Source: Chitinophagaceae bacterium
GTDB lineage: Bacteria; Bacteroidota; Bacteroidia; Chitinophagales; Chitinophagaceae
Reading direction: 5' to 3'
Assembly: GCA_016719815.1 (NCBI GenBank)
Contig: JADJYK010000013.1
Span: 124,001 to 188,000 of the forward strand
DNA length: 64,000 bases
Position 1 is the stretch's first letter, and the number at the start of each line of letters is the position of its first letter. The position numbers and the translations under genes are program-made. Positions 1-10,335 of the stretch are shown piece after piece. The notes beneath the pieces are model-generated. The model was not told where the DNA came from. It did no database searches and saw only the letters and a program-made list of their open reading frames with translations.

Positions 1-365
1 CCCAGGCTTTTTATCCTTTTCTGCATCCCAGAAAAAATATTGCTGAAGTTACCACCGGGATAGCGCAGAATGCCGGTGATAATTTCTTCACCTGGTTCAG
101 CAGCACAGGTTCAGTAATAATTTGCCCCATCCATTGATTCGTGTTATTGCCATTGAGAAAAGGGGGAAACTTTTGTTAAGGACCCGGTACTATTAATCTT
201 TATGAAAACTGAAGGTTTTTCTTTTGTGCTGGCTTTTGTTTCCGCTGGTGGAACGATGGCTGTTCTCTCTTTCCATGAATCCAGGAAGAAACCCTGCATG
301 TGCTGCGATGATGCTACAACAGACCATACAAAGAATAACAAAAAGAAAACCTTTTTTTTCATCAT
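1..365 (-). pseudogene. 5' part of a clan GH-A glycosidase, frameshifted, cut by the window edge
   Basis: The gene starts at ATG 365 (or 362) with a signal peptide (MMKKKVFFLLFFVWSVVASS). The mature part contains GFFLDSWKERT and, after frame corrections, a GNNTNQWMGQII segment and a YPGGNF..IFFWDAE segment. Both line up with GNNSNIWMSQIV and FPGGSISDIFFWNAQ of the enzyme at 6139-7878, so the two are paralogues. Three frame changes occur within about 150 bases: an extra T in the run near 161-165, a missing base near 70, and a missing T in the run near 35. This is either decay or poor consensus at a contig edge. It lies about 40 bases downstream of the GH2 gene on the same strand and would be the last enzyme of the mannan locus visible here. 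Confidence 0.6.
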
Positions 366-407
366 CACATCTTTAAAAAGTGGCTTATAGTCATAAGACC
401 ACTGGTT

Positions 408-3267
408 TTACTTAGCCCGAATAACCACCTGTGCCTGTTTTAATCCGACAGAAGCTGCCGTAAGTACAATATCCCCTTTTTCACCGCTTGACTGTACGAT
501 TACCTGTGCATAACCATTGAACAGTTTACGCTTCCATTCAGCTGGAGCTTTCTTAATTTGTATCAACCCCGGACTGGTATTAATAACATCCCAAGGTTGC
601 TTTTTGAGCAACGGCATTGCAATAATGGCAATAATATTTTTACCAGAATGCAGCAAGTTTGTATCAACCGCAACATCTTTGCTGCCCATTATATTTGATA
701 CCATCTTCACTCCGTTGATATATACTGACTGCACGGCACCGATATTTCTGCTGAAAAAGGTAATCGTTGCATTACTATTGCCTTCTGGCATGTTGAAGCT
801 GCCCCTGTACACTATCCATTTTGCTCTTTTACCAAATGCTTCATTCCTCTCGTCTTTGAAAGCTTTGTCCCAGCCTGCATCATCATAATCAGAAGCCAGC
901 TCAGGCATATTTTCATTCACTACATCCACAATTTTTTCCTTTCGTAAACTTATTTCCACTGCAGAGATGGATTCAACGAACTTATCTTTCTCCAGCGAAA
1001 CAGGATTGCCATTACCTACTCCAATTATCTTACCCGGCCCGGAAATGGAAAATGTCAATTCATTATCTGCTGTCGGAACAGCTAACCCTTTGTCATCGTT
1101 TGCAGAAACAGTTATTATAGAAATATCTTTCCTATCAGCCTGAATGGTATTCTTATCTGCCGCCAAATCAACTGATGCCGGAGTTCCGGTTGTTGTCACT
1201 ATTTGAACTGCTGCTTTCTTACCGTTCTTATAACCCACAGCCCGTAATGCCGGGTTTATAAATAACTTTCCATTCAAGATGCCCATAACGCAGCATCTTT
1301 TTCTTTCCAAGGCTTTTTTTATTCAGAAATAATTCCACTTCATCACAGTTGCTATACACCCACACATCCTTTTCTATTCCTTCCTTTTGATTCCAGCTCC
1401 AGTGTGGAAGTATATGCAAGACCGTATCATTCGTCCACCAGCTTTTCAGATACCATGCATTGTCTTTAGGAAAGCCACAGCCATCGTACATGCCGAAATA
1501 GGAAGCAACAGATGGCCATTCAAAAGGCGTAGGCTCGCCACGGTAGTCAAAACCTGTCCAGATAAACATACCAGCCAGATACTCCCGTGCTGCATAGTAT
1601 TTCCAGCCATCTTCAATACTTACAAAATTTGGGTTGGGCTTCTTGTCATAAGCAGCGATAGTGTGTGTTGCATCATCATCCAAATAAGCCCCCCTTGTGG
1701 CACGGGTGCTGCCTTCTTCTGTTCCCCACATGGGCTGGCCGGGAAACTCTGCATGATGTTGATCGGTATTAATCTGGCCGATATAATTCACACCCATGAT
1801 ATCAATTACATTTGAAATACCTTTCTGCCATCCACCGCTGATGGCGGCAGTAATGCCTCTTGTACTGTCGATTGCTTTTACAAACGCCTGCATAGTTGTT
1901 GCAATCTTTACACCAAGTTCATTTCCTTCAATACCCCATTCTTCGTTGCCAATGCTCCAGCTGATGATTGAGGGATGATTTCTGTCACGAACTATAAATC
2001 GTTTGAGATAATCAAAATGATGTGAACTCACTCCCATCAACCGGTTTTCATCAATTACCAGCATACCCAGGCGGTCGCAAATATCGAGTAACTCCGGTGT
2101 GGGTGGATTGTGTGCACTGCGATACGCATTACAACCAATCTCTTTTAATTTTTTAATCCTCCATTCCTGCAATGCATCTGGAATGGCGGCACCCACACCT
2201 GCATGGTCCTGGTGATTATTGGCACCTTGTATCTTTATTGGTTTCCCGTTTAAGAAAAAACCATTCTTTGCGTCGAAGCGAATTGTGCGAATGCCAAATG
2301 CCGTTTTATAAACATCGGAAACAGCTCCGTTAGTTATTACCTCAGTGACCAATGTATAGAGATATGGATTTTCCAGTGACCACAACTGCGGATGGGTTAC
2401 CTGCAATTCCAACGAGTGTTCCCTTTGCTCATACGACTTTAAAGGAAATTGTTCAGCAGTTGCAGTTGTTAATGCATTTCCACCTACATCAACAATTGTA
2501 TGCCTGATTGTAACATCCTTAAATGATTTATGCTCATTAATAACTGTAGCTGCAACTGTGATTTTTGCTTTCGCCTCACTGACTGATGTTGTCACAAATG
2601 TTCCATTTGAGATGACATGAACTGGCTCAGTTTTGTTAAGCCACACATGCCGGTAAATACCTGCCCCTTCATAAAACCAGCCTTCTTCCATGCTGGCATC
2701 CACCCTTACCGCAATAGTGTTATCGCCGCCATAATTCAGGTATTCGGAAATATTGTATTCTACCCCGGTGTAGCCACTTGGTTCTGTTCCCAAATAAAAT
2801 CCATTCACCCACACACTGAAATTGCGGTACACCCCGTCAAAGGCAATACTGATTCTTTTTCCTTCATCCGATTTCTCGATAAAGAATTTCTTCCTGTACC
2901 ATCCCACACTTGTTTCGGGAAAGTTTCTTCCAATGGCTTTGTATCCATGACTTTTACTGGCAGTACTGTCGAAGGGAAGTTCTACGGCCCAGTCGTGCGG
3001 CAGATTTAGTTTTCGCCAGTGCCGGTCATCAAAACCGGCAGCGGCGGCGCCATCGCCATAGGCAGCTTTAGCCAGGTAAGAAAAATAACCTGTACCTGTA
3101 TTAAAATCTTTCTTTGCATCAAATGGATGGCCAAATGCAAAACACCAGCCTGCATCCATCGGCAAACGTTCTCTTGGTGCTGCTGTTTTGTTTTGCGAAA
3201 ACACATTTACAAAACAAAACATCATTATCCAGCAAATGACCAGTTCCTTCTTTATTCTCCTATTCAA
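408..3267 (-). CDS. Glycoside hydrolase family 2 (beta-galactosidase-like), one frameshift
   Basis: A secreted GH2 exo-glycosidase. The upstream reading frame (1228-3267) has a signal peptide, a jelly-roll sugar-binding domain (about residues 60-210), an Ig-like domain, then the TIM barrel with the acid/base motif WSIGNEEW (about 438-444) and the nucleophile motif GTEEGS (about 515-520). The C-terminal Ig/DUF4982-like part continues in another frame (408 to about 1260). The two join at ..KVIYKP / LRAVGYKNGK, so one indel near 1245-1255 splits a single gene of about 950 residues. The best start in frame is TTG 3267, overlapping the GH31 stop; ATG 3225 would leave a very short signal peptide. 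In this locus it may remove beta-linked galactose or mannose from oligosaccharides; sequence alone does not choose. Beta-mannosidase and beta-galactosidase are both possible, and the overall look favours beta-galactosidase. Confidence 0.8.
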
Positions 3268-6127
3268 ATTTTAACTGTAATTTTTTTCCCTTTATAAATA
3301 ATTTTTTTATCAGCGCTGTTCAAAGAAAATTCCATCGGGGCTGGTTTGGTTTTGCTTATCACTTTCACATAAACAGTTCTGTTCTTCAGCATTCCATCAA
3401 AACTTCCGTTTCTTTCCCCAATGGTAAGCGTTTGAGAGGCTTCGTCATAAGTAAATGGAATCTCTGTGTATTTTCCCAGTTCATAATTATAATTCAGTCC
3501 TTCATCTTCATACAGTGTAAAGGAGGCGTTCTTGCCAGTGTAAACAAACAAGGTAATCGGGTCGGCAGGTTTTTCGGCTGCATATTGCAGTTCCGGTCCG
3601 GTTGGAATGAGGGACCCTTCTTTTACAAATACCGGAACTCTTTCATAAGGAGCATCGGCAGTTATCGTTACACCTCCGTTGTAGTGCTTACCTGTGTACA
3701 CCTCGTACCAGCCTTGCCCTGAAGGCAGATATACTGAGCGGTTTGTTGCTTTGTAATTGTAAACAGGACTAACAAGAAGCGATGAGCCAAGCATAAACTG
3801 ATTACCTACGTTCCATACATTTTTATCTGCTGCAAAGTCCATGACCAGCCCCCGCATGATTGTGTAATCATTATGATAGGCATGACCAGCCAAAGTGTAC
3901 AGATAAGGCAACAGCCTGTAGCGAAGTTTGTTATAGTACAGCATGCTTTGATAAGCAGGATGATTCTCTGGTGCCACATTGAATACCTCCCGCTGCGGAA
4001 ACTGTCCATGCGAACGGAACAGCGGAACAAATGCACCAAACTGGTACCAGCGGGTTTGCAGTTCCCTCCATTCATCCAAGTCGGTTTCCTTCATAGGCAC
4101 TGCATTGTAGCGATTCTCCGTAGCAAAGCCGCCAATGTCCATCGTCCAGTATGGCAGACCAGATATGGAATAATTCATGCCTGCAGTAATTTGCGTACGC
4201 ATATCTTCCCATCTTGCACCAATATCGCCACTCCACACACTTGCCGCATAACGTTGCGAACCGGCAAATGCAGAACGGGTGAGCAGAAATACCCGCTGAT
4301 TGTTATTCGTTCCTCTTTGCCCTTCATAAATGCCTTTGGCATTCATCATCGGGTATGCATTCATATACTCGGCTGCTGTTCCCAATGCCAGGGGCTTCAT
4401 CTGTTTCTTTTTTTCCGGGCTTACATTTGACTGTATATCCGGCTCACTGGCATCCATCCACCAGGCATCAATATTTTTCTGAAAGAGGTTCTTATTTATC
4501 AAATCCCAAAATGCGGTTCTTGCTTTATCATTAAACACATCATAGAAAGTGGAAACATAGCCGGGGCCCACCCAGTCTTTCTGCCGGTCAGCAATATTCC
4601 TTGTATAAAGCCAGCTATTTTTATTGAACTCGCTATAGGTATTTATTCCTTCGTAGAATTTTGGCCATACAGAAATCATCAGCTGGGCTTTATATTTTTT
4701 ATGCAGCATTTCCATCATGCTGTCAACATTAGGGAAACGGCTTTTTTCAAATTCCTGGCTGCCCCATTCATTTTCTTTCCAGTAAAACCAGTCCTGCACT
4801 ATATTATCCAGCGGAATTTTTCTTTTTCTGAATTCTGCAACAGTGTTCAGAATATCTTCCTGTGATTTATATCTCTCCCGGCTTTGCCAAAAGCCCATTG
4901 CCCATTTAGGAACAATTGGGGCTTTTCCTGTAAGGCGGCGATACCCGCTTATTACTTCATCCATATTTTTTCCATAAACAAAATAATAATCAATCTGCCT
5001 GCCTGCTTCCGATTCAAATGAAAATGTATTTTTCTCTTCCTGAGGAGCCGGTGGTAAAAAAGAGGCTGAAACATAAGATTCACCGCCATCCGGGATCCAT
5101 TCTATTTTGATGATGCGTTTTTTTCCAGCATCTATGCTCACATCCATCAAAGCAGTACCAGGGTTCCAGGCCTGACGCCACTTATCAAACATCAGCTTAT
5201 CATCCACCCAGCATTTTATATAACCCCCATACGTAAACTTGAAATGATAATTGCCTGTTTCATTCGCTGCAATGCTCCCCTGCCAGGTAATGCTTCCTTT
5301 TTCTATTGTAAATTCTTTGGGCAAACGCTGCTTCGTATCATTCATATACGGATACCAGATTTCAGATTCGGCCTTCTCGAACAACAATTCATTGGGTTTA
5401 TTCCTGTCATTAACATACGTGGCAGTCAGCCATCCGGCATTACCGTTTTTATCAAACAACTGCAATGCTGATAATTGCTGAAAATTTTTACATCGCCGGC
5501 TTTGCTGTACGAATAATTATCCCACAGAACGCCGTAGTTTTTAACTGACACTAAAAATGGTACCGCCACCTCAGTATTGTTTTGAAAGAAGACAACCTGT
5601 TTGTCTTTATAGTTCCAGCTATCATCCTGGTGCTGACCTAATCCATAGAAAGCGTCTTCATCTGTTGTTTCAAAAGCCTGCCTGAGTGAATAAAGTTTTT
5701 CCCCTTCCAACATTATCGCTTGCATTGTTCTTCCGGCTACCTGCTTCTCGGCAAGCAGCAGCTTATTTTGTATCAAAAAATGTAACAGCCCCTGAAGCCA
5801 GATTAATTTTTACTTTTACCAGCGCTGTTGTCAACTCAACTAATTCGGTATTTTCTTCTACCTGCCATTGCACCTTATTGGACTGTTGAATAACAATTAG
5901 ACTTTTATCTGGCAACGCTTCTTTTTCAAGCGATGCTTTTACTCCTATTATTTTCTCACTTATTACCCGTAGCCGGACCGATTGCACACCACCTGAAAAC
6001 CGGGTATCAGGATATACAATCAGCTCATTTTCTGATTGTTTATATTTTTCTGCTGAGCAAATATGCCAACAGAAAATAACAGCAACGCAATTGACGCAAA
6101 CAAACTGTGCAGTAAAGCCCGTTTCAT
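3264..6127 (-). CDS. Glycoside hydrolase family 31 with PA14 insert (alpha-xylosidase-like), three frameshifts
   Basis: A secreted GH31 alpha-glycosidase of about 950 residues. The real start is ATG 6127, with signal peptide MKRALLHSLFASIALLLFSV, 11 bases after the stop of the upstream enzyme. The frame breaks near 6060 (after the signal peptide), near 5768 (a missing A in ACAAAATAAG) and near 5485 (A/T run). Domains in order: N-terminal beta-sandwich (LGQHQDDSWNYKDK), a PA14 insert (residues around WQGSIAANETGNYHFKFTYG), then the barrel with QDWFYWKENEWGSQ and the catalytic nucleophile in WWMDASEPD, and C-terminal beta domains. PA14-containing GH31 enzymes of Bacteroidota are best known as alpha-xylosidases. 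Alpha-galactosidase activity also exists in GH31 and would fit a galactomannan diet. Substrate is therefore open. It overlaps the GH2 start by 4 bases, so the two are co-transcribed. Confidence 0.82.
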
Positions 6128-6138
6128 ATAAAAAAAAT

Positions 6139-7878
6139 TTATTGTTTTGCCACCACCAGAAAAACACAGGCCCTGCCGGGTACAATAACCCTTACCCCAT
6201 TAGACGTGGATGCAGTGTTGGGACCCAGGTTTTTGTAATTATCCGGCCCGCCGGCAGCGTATGTTGATCCCGCACCATTTACTAATGTCTTCCGCGAAAA
6301 CTCACCATTATCAGTGCTGCCTGTCAGTGTATACCAATAGAACTTTGCACCTTTCCTGAAGTTAGTAAACTTAATTTCTACAGATTTTGAATCTGTTGCC
6401 TTGTTAACCAAAGCTACCGCTGTTTCTCCCGAAGTAAATGATGAGGCATAGCTTACCACATCTGAAGAAGTGGACGTTGAGGCTATCAACCTGTCACCTA
6501 AATACTTCTGTAAGAAATACATGTGATAATAAGCAGGACGGGGGGCCCATTTGGGAACACCATCAGGCTCATCTCCAATATTAAACATACCGTGGTCGTT
6601 ACCATTGTCCCAACCATTGGCAAAATCCCAGCGGGCTGTCATTCCGAATTTATTATTCAACGCTTCGCCAAGTACCATTACAGCATGCATACCGTTAATA
6701 TGTGAAACTGCCTGTTTTGACCCCTGGGAGAAAATATTCCACTCATCCAGCACAACTGGTTTTTGTGTTAATCCTGCTGTACTGATAGATTGCTTCACAT
6801 AATTCATCATAGTTGAAGTAACTGTTTCGGGTGTTGCCAAAATTTCTGCTGCGTTGGCATTCGTTTGATAATTAGTATAGTAGTTATGAACGATGTAATA
6901 ATCAGGATAAGTTCCTGCTCCGGCAAATAAACCAGTGTTCCAGGTTTTAGCAGTGTTGGTCCACCATGTTTGTGGGGCTGATTCAGATGTTACAGCGCCG
7001 ATATAAATAGTCTTACCTTTTTCCAGTGCCGCTTTGCGCATTGAGTCGGCAAACACTCTAAAGTGCTGTCCGTATAACTGACCGGTTATAAATTCTGGTT
7101 GCCCGTCTTGATTATTCGTTGTGTTTATCCGATAACCAGCTTCCCAGTCCCCAAAATTCTCGTTTCCAATTTCCCAGTATTTTGTCCTTCCGTTGTCATA
7201 ACGAACCCAGTCTGCTGCAAGGTGTGCAGCTGCGGTAACAGGATTAGCAGCGGTACTGTACCGGGCATAGCCATAATTTATGGTAATCATTCCCTGGTTG
7301 CCGGTTTGTTGCAGCATGCTGTAATAGTTGTCAACTGAAAATGTCCAGCTTGCTGAGTTTTTTCCGTACCAGTATCCTGCATTAGCAGAAGTTCCGTTTG
7401 CCTGCACTAATTGTGCTGGTGCATCTGATGGCGGAGTATCAGGCTGAGCATTCCAGAAAAAAATATCACTGATACTTCCACCCGGAAAACGAATGATATG
7501 CGGATGTAAAGTTGTAATATGGTCCATCAGAGAAGTTTCCGTTACAATCTGTGACATCCAGATGTTGGAATTGTTTCCTGCAAATGACCGGGGAATTTTT
7601 GTAATTACATTGCTTCTGTCAATTGTTACAGTTACCCCGGAAGCAGCCGGTGCCGAGACATTGGTAAATGATGTGGGAGTTGTGAAATTCCTGGGCTCCC
7701 AGTCATTCATAAAAAAGCCGATTGTATTTGCCAGCGGCGGATCAACCTGTGGGTTAACAGTGGTAGTGTCTGCAGGCGGTGCCGGAGTCTCCCCAGATGT
7801 TTTTTTACAAGAAGATGCCGTGGCTGTAATAATTACAACTAAGGGAACCAGTACAAACGAAATTTTTTCTTTACGCAT
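6139..7878 (-). CDS. Clan GH-A lipoprotein glycosidase (alpha-L-arabinofuranosidase-like), family not assigned
   Basis: I chose ATG 7878 because it gives a lipoprotein signal (MRKEKISFVLVPLVVIITAT, Cys in ASSCKK); a TTG at 7902 is further upstream. A Pro/Thr linker is followed by GFFMNDWEPRNF and a TIM barrel with WEIGNENFGDWEAG (acid/base Glu after Asn) and VVLDEWNIF (likely nucleophile Glu), then a C-terminal beta domain ending in RVIVPGRACVFLVV. This catalytic pattern is that of clan GH-A exo- or endo-glycosidases related to GH39/GH51. I cannot place it in a defined family. It lies 13 bases after the epimerase gene and 11 bases before the GH31, inside the mannan operon. Role inferred: surface or periplasmic attack on mannan or its side chains. 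The left-edge gene (1-365) is its paralogue. Confidence 0.7.
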   Translation of the reverse strand: MRKEKISFVLVPLVVIITATASSCKKTSGETPAPPADTTTVNPQVDPPLANTIGFFMNDWEPRNFTTPTSFTNVSAPAASGVTVTIDRSNVITKIPRSFAGNNSNIWMSQIVTETSLMDHITTLHPHIIRFPGGSISDIFFWNAQPDTPPSDAPAQLVQANGTSANAGYWYGKNSASWTFSVDNYYSMLQQTGNQGMITINYGYARYSTAANPVTAAAHLAADWVRYDNGRTKYWEIGNENFGDWEAGYRINTTNNQDGQPEFITGQLYGQHFRVFADSMRKAALEKGKTIYIGAVTSESAPQTWWTNTAKTWNTGLFAGAGTYPDYYIVHNYYTNYQTNANAAEILATPETVTSTMMNYVKQSISTAGLTQKPVVLDEWNIFSQGSKQAVSHINGMHAVMVLGEALNNKFGMTARWDFANGWDNGNDHGMFNIGDEPDGVPKWAPRPAYYHMYFLQKYLGDRLIASTSTSSDVVSYASSFTSGETAVALVNKATDSKSVEIKFTNFRKGAKFYWYTLTGSTDNGEFSRKTLVNGAGSTYAAGGPDNYKNLGPNTASTSNGVRVIVPGRACVFLVVAKQ

Positions 7879-7891
7879 CAGATTTGTTTTA

Positions 7892-9106
7892 TTAATAAGC
7901 AATTCTGCCCATTAGCTCCATACAGGCACGGCTGTTGTGATATGGACATTTCCAAAAACCTGCTTTATCCTTATTCATAACTGAATAGTCCTGGTTCACA
8001 CCCCAGTACCATTCACCGTTCTGATTGTCTTTTATATATCTCTTTACAAACTCCCAACTGTGTAACGACTGGCGGAGATAGTTTTCATTTCCTGTGAGCT
8101 GGTATGCATTATAAAAACCAATCATGGCTTCAGCCTGTGGCCAGGAATGCTTTTCGGTGATTAGCAGATTTTTGCCTGGTTCAAACTCATACCACAATCC
8201 ACCATCTTTATCTAATCCTTCATTTGTTGCAGCAGCAACAGGAACAGCCAGCCTCCTGAAAGTTTCGATATGTTCATCATGCTTTATCAGCTCTGCGCAC
8301 TGTTGCAGTAACCATGCCGCTTCTATATCATGACCATACGATTGCAGTGATGATTTCAGATTCCATTCATCATCAAAGAATAAATTATAATGATGATTAT
8401 TGTTGTTAAAAAAGTAATGCAGAAACAACCACAACAGGTTTTCAATCTGCTTCCGCAACGTATCATCCGGCCACACTGCAAAAAGATTTGCATACCCCTC
8501 AACGATATGCAAATGTGTATTCATTGTCTTGCGTTCATTATTATCTTTTTCACTCAGCCGCAGGTCATTTATCCCACTCCAGTCTCTTGCATACGCTTCA
8601 ACATAGCCATTCTGTTCCTTATCAAAACTCTTAGACTCTACCAGGTTATATAATGCAATGGCTGCTTCCAGTGCCTCTTCATCGTTTGATATCTTATAGT
8701 ATTCTGACAACCCATAAATACAAAAACCAAGACGGTAGATTTGTTTTTTCCCATCCAGCATGTGCCCCTTTTCATCTACAGACCAGTACACACCACCAAA
8801 TTTCTTATCAATAAAAAAGTTCAGAATATATTCATATGCCCTTTTGGCCATGCCCAGATATTCCGGCTTTGGGTTCATTCCGTAGGCAGATGAAAATGTC
8901 CAGAGAATACGGCTATACAGGACAATGCCTTTGGGAGCAGCAGTATCCGGAATGTTATCATTACTTACACTTCCATAAAAGCCGCCGTTATCCTCATCAA
9001 CAGTATATTTACTCCAAAACGAAAGGATACTATCCAGTTCTTTCGCAAGTTCTGTTTTGAACTGAAAAAGCACCAGCTGTTTTATATCATCCTCCTGATG
9101 AGCCAC
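7892..9106 (-). CDS. Mannobiose/cellobiose 2-epimerase (AGE superfamily)
   Basis: 404 residues, the normal length for the N-acylglucosamine/cellobiose 2-epimerase family. No signal peptide, so cytoplasmic. Family features visible: an (alpha/alpha) barrel with SFWSKYTVDEDNGGFYGSV near the N-terminus, RILWTFSSAYG, NTHLHIVEGYANLF (catalytic and substrate His), SYGHDIEAAWLL, KHSWPQAEAMIGF, and GFWKCPYHNSRACMEL at the end. The start is GTG 9106, whose first base is the last base of the TAG stop of the GH130 gene, a classic translationally coupled overlap; no ATG exists in the N-terminal region. Next to a GH130 phosphorylase the expected reaction is beta-1,4-mannobiose to 4-O-beta-mannosyl-glucose. 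Cellobiose epimerisation cannot be excluded. Confidence 0.88.
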   Translation of the reverse strand: MAHQEDDIKQLVLFQFKTELAKELDSILSFWSKYTVDEDNGGFYGSVSNDNIPDTAAPKGIVLYSRILWTFSSAYGMNPKPEYLGMAKRAYEYILNFFIDKKFGGVYWSVDEKGHMLDGKKQIYRLGFCIYGLSEYYKISNDEEALEAAIALYNLVESKSFDKEQNGYVEAYARDWSGINDLRLSEKDNNERKTMNTHLHIVEGYANLFAVWPDDTLRKQIENLLWLFLHYFFNNNNHHYNLFFDDEWNLKSSLQSYGHDIEAAWLLQQCAELIKHDEHIETFRRLAVPVAAATNEGLDKDGGLWYEFEPGKNLLITEKHSWPQAEAMIGFYNAYQLTGNENYLRQSLHSWEFVKRYIKDNQNGEWYWGVNQDYSVMNKDKAGFWKCPYHNSRACMELMGRIAY

Positions 9107-10320
9107 TACTTTCCAATTATTTTTTTAATACTGTCAATATTTACCAATTGCTCAGAAAGGTTTTTATCAATCAGGCCATTTAGTGTTCTGACTGTTTCTG
9201 TGGACCTGAAGCCATCAGGTGCTGTGTTCGTTACATAATCAAGCAATCTCTCGATTGTTGACGTAGCCACATGCAATCTTGTATCAGAAGAAGCATAATA
9301 AATGAAAACTTTACCATCGTCATCCGCAATCCAGCCATTACTGAATACAACATTTGATACATCGCCCACTCTTTCTTCGCCTTCCGGCGCAAGGAAATAA
9401 CCAGCCGGCTGATAAATAACTTTTGTTACATCCTCCAAATCAGTCATAAACATATACAGCACATAACGAAGACCTGCTGCTGTATTTCTTACACCATGAG
9501 CAAGGTGCAACCATCCCTTATCCGTTCTGATAGGTGCGGGGCCCAGACCGTTCTTTAGCTCATAAACTGTATGATATACTTTAGGGTCAATTACCACTTC
9601 CTTTTCCACTATTGCATTTTCAATGGTATTACTTAATCCAAAACCTATACCTCCACCTTTTCCGGCTTCTATAAACTTATCCTGCGGCCTTGTATAAAAA
9701 GCATACTTACCTTCAACAAATTCAGGATGTAACACCACATTGCGCTGTTGTGGTGATCCGGTTTTCAGGTCGCTCAGCCGTTCCCACTTTTTTAGATCTT
9801 TGGTCCTGGCAATACCGCATTGTGCAATTGCGGCAGACTGGTCAGTGCTGGGTGCCGAAGGGTCACGGCGCTCGGTACAGAACAAACCATATATCCATCC
9901 ATCTTCATGATGCACCAGCCGCATATCATAAATATTCGTATCCGGCACATCGGCCTCCGGCATGGTTACCGGGTGATCCCAAAAACGAAAATTGTCAATA
10001 CCGTTAGAGCTTTCTGCCACAGCAAAAAACGATTTACGATCTGTAGCTTCTACCCTTGCTATCACAAGATATTTATCGTTCCATTTTATTGCCCCTGCAT
10101 TTAATACGGCATTGATACCAAAACGCTGCATCAGGTATGGGTTTGTTTCTGCATTCAAATCATAACGCCAGAATAAAGGTGTGTGTGCAGCAGTTAATAC
10201 AGGATATTTATAACGGCAATAAATTCCATTGTAATCATCAGATTTCTCGTTTATCCGTCCGAACAGTTGTTCCTGCTCATGCTCCAGTTTAGCAAGACGG
10301 ACATAAAAATTGTTATTCAT
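9106..10320 (-). CDS. GH130 4-O-beta-D-mannosyl-D-glucose phosphorylase
   Basis: 404 residues, cytoplasmic (no signal). The sequence resembles GH130 subfamily 1 mannosylglucose phosphorylases: N-terminal helix with EHEQEQLFGRIN, NAGAIKWNDKYLVIARVE, DTNIYDMRLVHHEDGWIYGLFCTE, FYTRPQDKFIEAGKGGGIGFG, PAPIRTDKGWLHLAHGVRN and a five-bladed propeller pattern. The expected reaction is mannosyl-glucose plus phosphate giving alpha-mannose-1-phosphate and glucose. It begins 16 bases after the symporter stop and overlaps the epimerase start by one base. With that epimerase it forms the standard cytoplasmic mannobiose pathway described in Bacteroides fragilis and Ruminococcus albus. Confidence 0.9.
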   Translation of the reverse strand: MNNNFYVRLAKLEHEQEQLFGRINEKSDDYNGIYCRYKYPVLTAAHTPLFWRYDLNAETNPYLMQRFGINAVLNAGAIKWNDKYLVIARVEATDRKSFFAVAESSNGIDNFRFWDHPVTMPEADVPDTNIYDMRLVHHEDGWIYGLFCTERRDPSAPSTDQSAAIAQCGIARTKDLKKWERLSDLKTGSPQQRNVVLHPEFVEGKYAFYTRPQDKFIEAGKGGGIGFGLSNTIENAIVEKEVVIDPKVYHTVYELKNGLGPAPIRTDKGWLHLAHGVRNTAAGLRYVLYMFMTDLEDVTKVIYQPAGYFLAPEGEERVGDVSNVVFSNGWIADDDGKVFIYYASSDTRLHVATSTIERLLDYVTNTAPDGFRSTETVRTLNGLIDKNLSEQLVNIDSIKKIIGK

Positions 10321-10335
10321 ATACTTACTCGTTTT

